A stretch of 64,000 bases of DNA from Siphonodentalium dalli (lineage: Eukaryota > Mollusca > Scaphopoda > Gadilida > Siphonodentaliidae). Positions 59,382-64,000 of the stretch are shown in pieces; positions within the stretch are counted from its first letter, which is position 1; each line of letters begins with the position of its first letter. The translations under genes and the position numbers were made by a program. The notes beneath the pieces were generated by a model. It saw only the letters and a program-made list of their open reading frames with translations. It ran no database searches and had not been told where the DNA came from. The stretch spans positions 86,018,958 to 86,082,957 of the forward strand of contig CP136069.1 of assembly GCA_032622095.1 (NCBI GenBank), given 5' to 3'.

Positions 59382-59487
59382 CTGAGAGCTTTCCGATGAA
59401 TGGCAACAAGCCATATTTCCGACTAAATCCTGAAAAGTTACCCATAATTCTGCTGTGGTTAAGGAGTCCATTATTTAGGGCATTACC
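59382..59487. mobile_element. Family M MITE, right half with eroded end
   Basis: GAGAGCTTTCCGATGAATGG through CATTATTTAGGGCATTAC; the final CTG-TA is lost. Confidence 0.78.
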
Positions 59488-59577
59488 CATGCCATGATTA
59501 CTGTACATGTATAAATAGAACTACCCATCAATGCACAATTAGTAAAGAATGAGTTAAGCTGAAAGAGTTCTATGCTT

Positions 59578-59945
59578 TTTAAAGATAGTGTATCTCTTCC
59601 TAGCAAGTATTATATAGATTCCGGATTATAAAATAATAGATATGAATTGAGGACACCTGTCCACAAAAGATTCTATCTATTCATATTAATTTTATTTAGA
59701 GTCTCTTCAGGTCTCTTATCACATTCCCGGGAGAGTAAAAGGTACTATTTTAAGAACTGAAATGTCGCGAAAACATTCGGAGCATACCAAGAGGACAAAC
59801 TCTATCATGTTAGCACCCTCAAACAAGGAAAATTTCATTTGAACTTGGATGTTTCACCACAAATTACACTTGACTGCATCAGAAATAAACCTCTTTATTA
59901 TACCTTTATAGACAAATATTATACCAAATTTTCAGTTTAATCTGT
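59578..59945. mobile_element. Family K fragment
   Basis: TTTAAAGATAGTGTATCTCTTCC, cut here to its diagnostic GATAGTGTATCTCTTCC, is followed by GACACCTGTCCACAAAAGAT, GGAGCATACCAAGAGGACAA and TTATTATACCTTTATAGACA, in the same order as at 30.1-30.4 kb. Confidence 0.55.
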
Positions 59946-60224
59946 AAAGGGATTGCCCATTACAAATGACGGGTGACAAACATGATATGCAGGAAAATAT
60001 TGTCTCCACTGATAACAATATAAAGAAAGCTGGCAAACAGTGCGCAGAGTTTGTCCGGAATTTGGCTTTGGTGTTTTCTAATGACGGAAATCGCTGACAA
60101 CACATTTGTCTTCGAAGAATCGCATTATATCAGTGAAAATATCACTGGTTTCCATGCTGGTGGAAAATGACAGAATACAGACTCGGACAAAAGATGTGTC
60201 CTAGGATGTACGATTCTATGTCGA

Positions 60225-61216
60225 ATGAAAGTGTCAATGACACTGTAGCTCAACTTTGTATAGAAGGTAATTTTTTTTTGATGAGCAGTGAATAGAGAGA
60301 TTAAAAAGGAGTGTAAAAATGAGCAGTAAAGAATTTAGTCACACACAGAGTAAAATCCAAGATGGCTACTGGTGGCCATGTTTTTTGGCCGAATGACCCC
60401 AAAATGACTCGTTCCCATCTACATGTTATTGTTAACGTCCATGACAAATTTCATGATGACCAGACTAAAGGTACGACCTGTAGCCCGTGCTAAAGGATTT
60501 AGTCATACAACGAGTAAAATCCAAGACGGCTGCTGGCGGCCATGTTTTTTGGCCGAATGACCCCCAAAATGACTCGTTCCCATCTACATGTCAATATTAA
60601 CATCCATGACAAAATTTATGATGATCAGACTAAAGGTACGACCTGTAGCCCGTGCTAAAGGATTTAGTCATACAAAGAGTAAAATCCAAGGTGGCTGCTG
60701 GCGGCCATGTTTTTTGGCTGAATGACCCCAAAATGATTCGTTCCCATCTACATGTCATTGTTAACATCCATGACAAATTTTATGATGATCAGACTAAAGG
60801 TACGATCTGTAGCCCGTGCTAAAGGATTTAGTCATACAAAGAGTAAAATCCAAGATGGCTGCTGGCGGCCATGTTTTTGGGCCGATTGAACCCAAAATTA
60901 CTCGTTCCCATCTACATGTCAATATTAACATCCATGAAAAATTTCATGATGATCAGACGAACAATGCGACCTGTGGCCCGTGCTAAATGGATTGAATTTT
61001 GAAAACAAAGATACCCACTGGCGGCCATGTTTTTTGTCCGAATGACACCAAAATGACTCGTTCCCATCTACATTCCAATTTCAACAGCCATGACAAATTT
61101 CATGATGATCAGACTAAAGGTACGACCTGTAGCCCGTGCTAAAGGATTTAGTCATGCAAAGAGTAAAATCCAAGATGGCTGCTGGCGGCCATGTTTTTTG
61201 CCCGAATAACCCAAAA
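60225..61216 (-). mobile_element. Tandem-core element, minus orientation, ~164-bp period
   Basis: GAAAGTGTCAATGACACTGT starts it. GAGTAAAATCC recurs at 60348, 60512, 60677, 60841 and 61161, giving a 164-bp period (one diverged unit between the last two). Units contain CGGCCATGTTTTTTGGCC and AAAATGACTCGTTCCCATCT. Confidence 0.82.
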
Positions 61217-61218
61217 AT

Positions 61219-61590
61219 GATATTTAAAAAAATATAATATATATTTCCTTAAAGAAAGCCTGAACACTGAACTATATGGATATATGTCCTGCGTTTGTAA
61301 ACCATAGTAGAAAAGGGGTTAACTTTTTTTGTGGTCGCCTACGATCCCTCGCGGTCTTCAGTGGCTTGCTCGGATTAGTCACGCATGCGCAGTCCCAATA
61401 TAACCGACTGAATTCGCCAGTTTATTTTCAACTCAATCAGGAGATTGGCGAGTTGCGGGGTTGGGAATGGCACCGCCATGGGAGGGCCCTATGATAGTTC
61501 AGTGTTCAGGCTTTCTTTAAGGAAATATATATTATATTTTTAAAAATATCATATTTCCGCTAAAGGAAGCCGTTCACACTGAACTATATG
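61219..61590. repeat. Three-arm inverted/direct repeat
   Basis: ATATATTTCCTTAAAGAAAG with CCTGAACACTGAACTATAT (61222-61278) is inverted at 61494-61548 and then repeated directly, diverged, at ~61536-61590. A GC-rich ~215-bp loop separates the first two. It may be the border of a larger element to the right. Confidence 0.75.
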
Positions 61591-61746
61591 GATTAGAATG
61601 CAAGCCCAGGAGGAGGCACGAGCAATAAAGTTAATAGCCAAATTTTGGAGGGAATGCACTCTTCTAAAACAGATTGTACCTAAATATGAACTCTTTAATG
61701 AATCTGTTATGATTAGGTACGTGAAATAACTCATATAATTAGAGTG

Positions 61747-62512
61747 CTATATTGCCCAAACATGTACCTCCCCCCCCTTGTTTTTAGAAGCAACATCCCA
61801 GGTGGTGCCATTCAATTCAGAATTGCGAGCGAACCGAGCAATTCTCTGTTCTTCATCCGTCAGTTCTAAGAATCCAGCCGATTTGAGATGCGAGGAGACT
61901 AACTCCCTCTCCGCCTTAGCGACATAACGACCTGCACTGGAGGAGGCCCACTCCAAAGATGGCAAGACAACCAACATTAAGAGTTTAACTAACTGCTGTT
62001 CACCAATGCAAATGGCAGATAACCTGATGCCCAATCTGTGGCACAGGTATCAAATGGAGAGCCCATTAGCCCAAATGGGTTATACAACTATAAGTGAGTC
62101 AAGCCATCGGATCAGAGGGAGCCCCCACCATCGCATGCTGCAGGTGGTCATGCCCAAGCTAATATCCTGGCCAAGCTGGAGGGTGGGGAGAGGTAATTTT
62201 TCTCCGAGGAGTGGCAGGCAAGGCCGTGTCGGTAATGCGAGCGTGACCAGGGGGACTCGGCGCTTTACCTCATGGGTACGGCCCCTGCCCTACGCTTAAG
62301 CTGCCGAAGGCCATCCAGCCGGTGTCGATACGTACGCACGCGATTTTGGCAGCTTTAGCGCCCAGAACCGCTAGCGTCTGGTGGGGGCCAAATGGCCTGG
62401 AGGTCCCAAGTACCCCGGCAGCTCCACCAGACGTATCCCCACGAATTGGTTGAACCGTCGAGACCATAACCGGAGGAGCGTGAACTGGTCCTGCCCTTAG
62501 AACAGTTATCAC
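61747..62512 (-). pseudogene. Possible decayed transposon ORF, unidentified
   Basis: On the minus strand a frame of 95 codons (61747-62034; SAGRYVAKAERELVSSHLK, LELTDEEQRIARFARNSEL) is preceded in the same frame by more open sequence with two stops. A second 80-codon frame (62270-62512) follows upstream. GC content is higher than in the flanks. I do not recognise a domain; a DIRS or other retroelement remnant is conceivable but unsupported. Confidence 0.25.
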
Positions 62513-62519
62513 ACGTTCA

Positions 62520-63000
62520 CATGTCCCTGAGGTACCTATGTATCACAATATACACATTGCTTATATATATATATATAAAATGATATAATATATATATCCG
62601 GGGGATATACATATTAAGTTTTCCTCATGAGACCATGTCAGAAGGCCCTTCCAAAGCTGCGCCCATCAATCTAATGGACGGAGCCAGATCACAGCTCCCT
62701 GTCATGATCCAACGTATCACTAAATATAGATATACAACCCCACAGAGAACATGTCTCATGTCTCTGAGGTACCTATGTATCACTGTTTCACAAGATATCA
62801 TTGCAGAAACCCGGTGACACAAATCTTTCGCATATATAGATATATAAAATGATATAATAGATATATCATGGTGATATATAAGTCATCATGAGATCATGTC
62901 AGAAGACCCTACTAAAGCTGCGCCCAACAATCCAATGGTCGGAGCCAGAGCAGAGATCCCTGGCACAATCCAATGTATCATTAAAGATATATATATAGCC
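62520..63000 (+). repeat. Two tandem units of ~240-260 bp
   Basis: CATGTCYCTGAGGTACCTAT (62520, 62757), TATATAAAATGATATAATA and CATGTCAGAAG with AAAGCTGCGCCCA (62634, 62895) recur in the same order. Confidence 0.8.
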
Positions 63001-64000
63001 CCTCAGAGAACATGGCCGAACACCGCAGGTGACCAGAGCATCCAATGAGAAAGCAAACCGCTACTCTCAGGTGCCAAAACAATAGTATCGGTACGAGTAT
63101 TAATTTTGGAGAAATTTCCCAACGAGCACCATCCTTTGGAATGGAGACAGACAGCAAAATGTGCAATCACAAGTATTATGTTCAGCCTAAATCCACACAC
63201 ATTACTATTATTAGGCCATCACGACCACTAGGCACCTGAGAGCAGTCCGCGTTCCCAGCGGAATACCCACCGCGATCCGATTCTAAGTAATGAAGGTGCG
63301 CCTTCTACAACCGAAATCAGTTCAAATGATGTACAATGTAGTCAGATGATGAACACAGGTAAATTTTCACGGTCACCATACGGAATATTCAGGTCTGAGC
63401 CTCTGCCCCCCCAAACATGCAGCAGAACGACCTAGGTGTGTGATAGGTCAGTTAGTGTGAAGCATGCAGCAAACTAGGGGAAGACCCGCTCTAAAAATGG
63501 CTCCCCTAGGAAGGAAACGAATGAAATTATCATCCTCCTAGTAAAGGATACACATCCCTTTATAATGTTGTTTTATTTTAATATTAAGAGCCAAGATAGA
63601 GAGGAACTCCCCCCACCCAAGTGGTCCTGCTTATGGCATGTTTAAGGAAGAGAGGACAAACCCAGCATAGACCGAAATGCGCAGTTGGCAGCATGGTTTC
63701 AGGCCCTTACGATCGGGCATCTGGTGCCATGGGGATGGGATCCCACTCGTACGGGGTGGTCCCCTGCCTGCGTCTTAGGAAAGGTCGGTAATGCTGGTCA
63801 ATGAGCTTCCTCGAAAGCTTAGCTGGACAGCGCAAACGTCTTTGCCTGTTTTATTGTCTATGTGCCAGATAATCAAATTGATATGGGCAATAGAAGTATG
63901 AAGAGCCATGCTGATGGCCTCTTGTCGGAAAGGCTATTGGCAGTGGTCGTGGGACACGTGACAATATAAATGCTTTCCATGTAAATATGCTTCATTCGTG
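63001..64000. other. Right end, unidentified
   Basis: Moderately GC-rich sequence with only short open frames. No KAT14 exon or known repeat was recognised. Confidence 0.35.

Noticed and set aside
61276-61494. 72-codon frame in the loop of the inverted repeat
   Set aside because: Lies wholly inside a repeat structure with no homology recognised.

Overview
The window looks like nuclear DNA from an AT-rich, repeat-rich metazoan genome. Coding sequence is split into short exons by GT-AG introns of 0.5-5 kb, and introns and intergenic DNA are crowded with miniature inverted-repeat transposons. No prokaryotic-style gene, rRNA, tRNA or CRISPR array was recognised. Dispersed elements built of ~160-bp tandem cores resemble in architecture the pearl-type elements described from bivalves, so a marine lophotrochozoan (perhaps a mollusc) is my guess, but the taxon is not proven by the sequence.

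Two genes are supported. Positions 438-28947 (+) hold ten exons encoding the C-terminal ~1,332 residues and stop codon of a DOT1L orthologue, the histone H3 lysine-79 methyltransferase. All ten exons join in frame. The first six-odd kilobases carry the lysine/arginine-rich stretch, 11-22 kb the coiled-coil region, and two large exons (22120-23686 and 27461-28947) a long Ser/Pro-rich disordered tail. The catalytic methyltransferase domain must lie upstream of base 1. Positions 58705-58878 (-) are the last coding exon of KAT14 (CSRP2BP), the GNAT-type subunit of the ATAC acetyltransferase complex; its other exons lie beyond the window or were not found. The two chromatin-enzyme genes are tail to tail, about 29 kb apart.

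The rest is mobile DNA, and it can be read in layers. (1) A Tc1/mariner-like palindromic MITE (TA target, CAGTAATGCCCTAAATAATC ends) in about ten whole or half copies. (2) Several families flanked by TTAA and beginning CCCTT, i.e. piggyBac-like by target and termini. (3) hAT-like non-autonomous elements, two with perfect 8-bp target duplications (33951-35047 and 41153-41647). (4) Elements with ~160-bp tandem cores at 3.4-5.4, 19.4-20.7, 23.8-24.2, 49.7-50.5 and 60.2-61.2 kb. (5) A 3.8-kb terminal-inverted-repeat element in DOT1L intron 3. (6) A 1.83-kb element (37276-39110) that landed inside a mariner-type MITE with a 4-bp target duplication and carries seven copies of a 14-bp motif, GTTACGTGTGTGAC. 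This last one is the most distinctive unexplained structure in the window. A 36-bp minisatellite (32.2-32.6 kb) is open on both strands but looks non-genic.

The right end (61.2-64 kb) is richer in GC, contains nested inverted and tandem repeats and a possible decayed minus-strand ORF, and was not identified.
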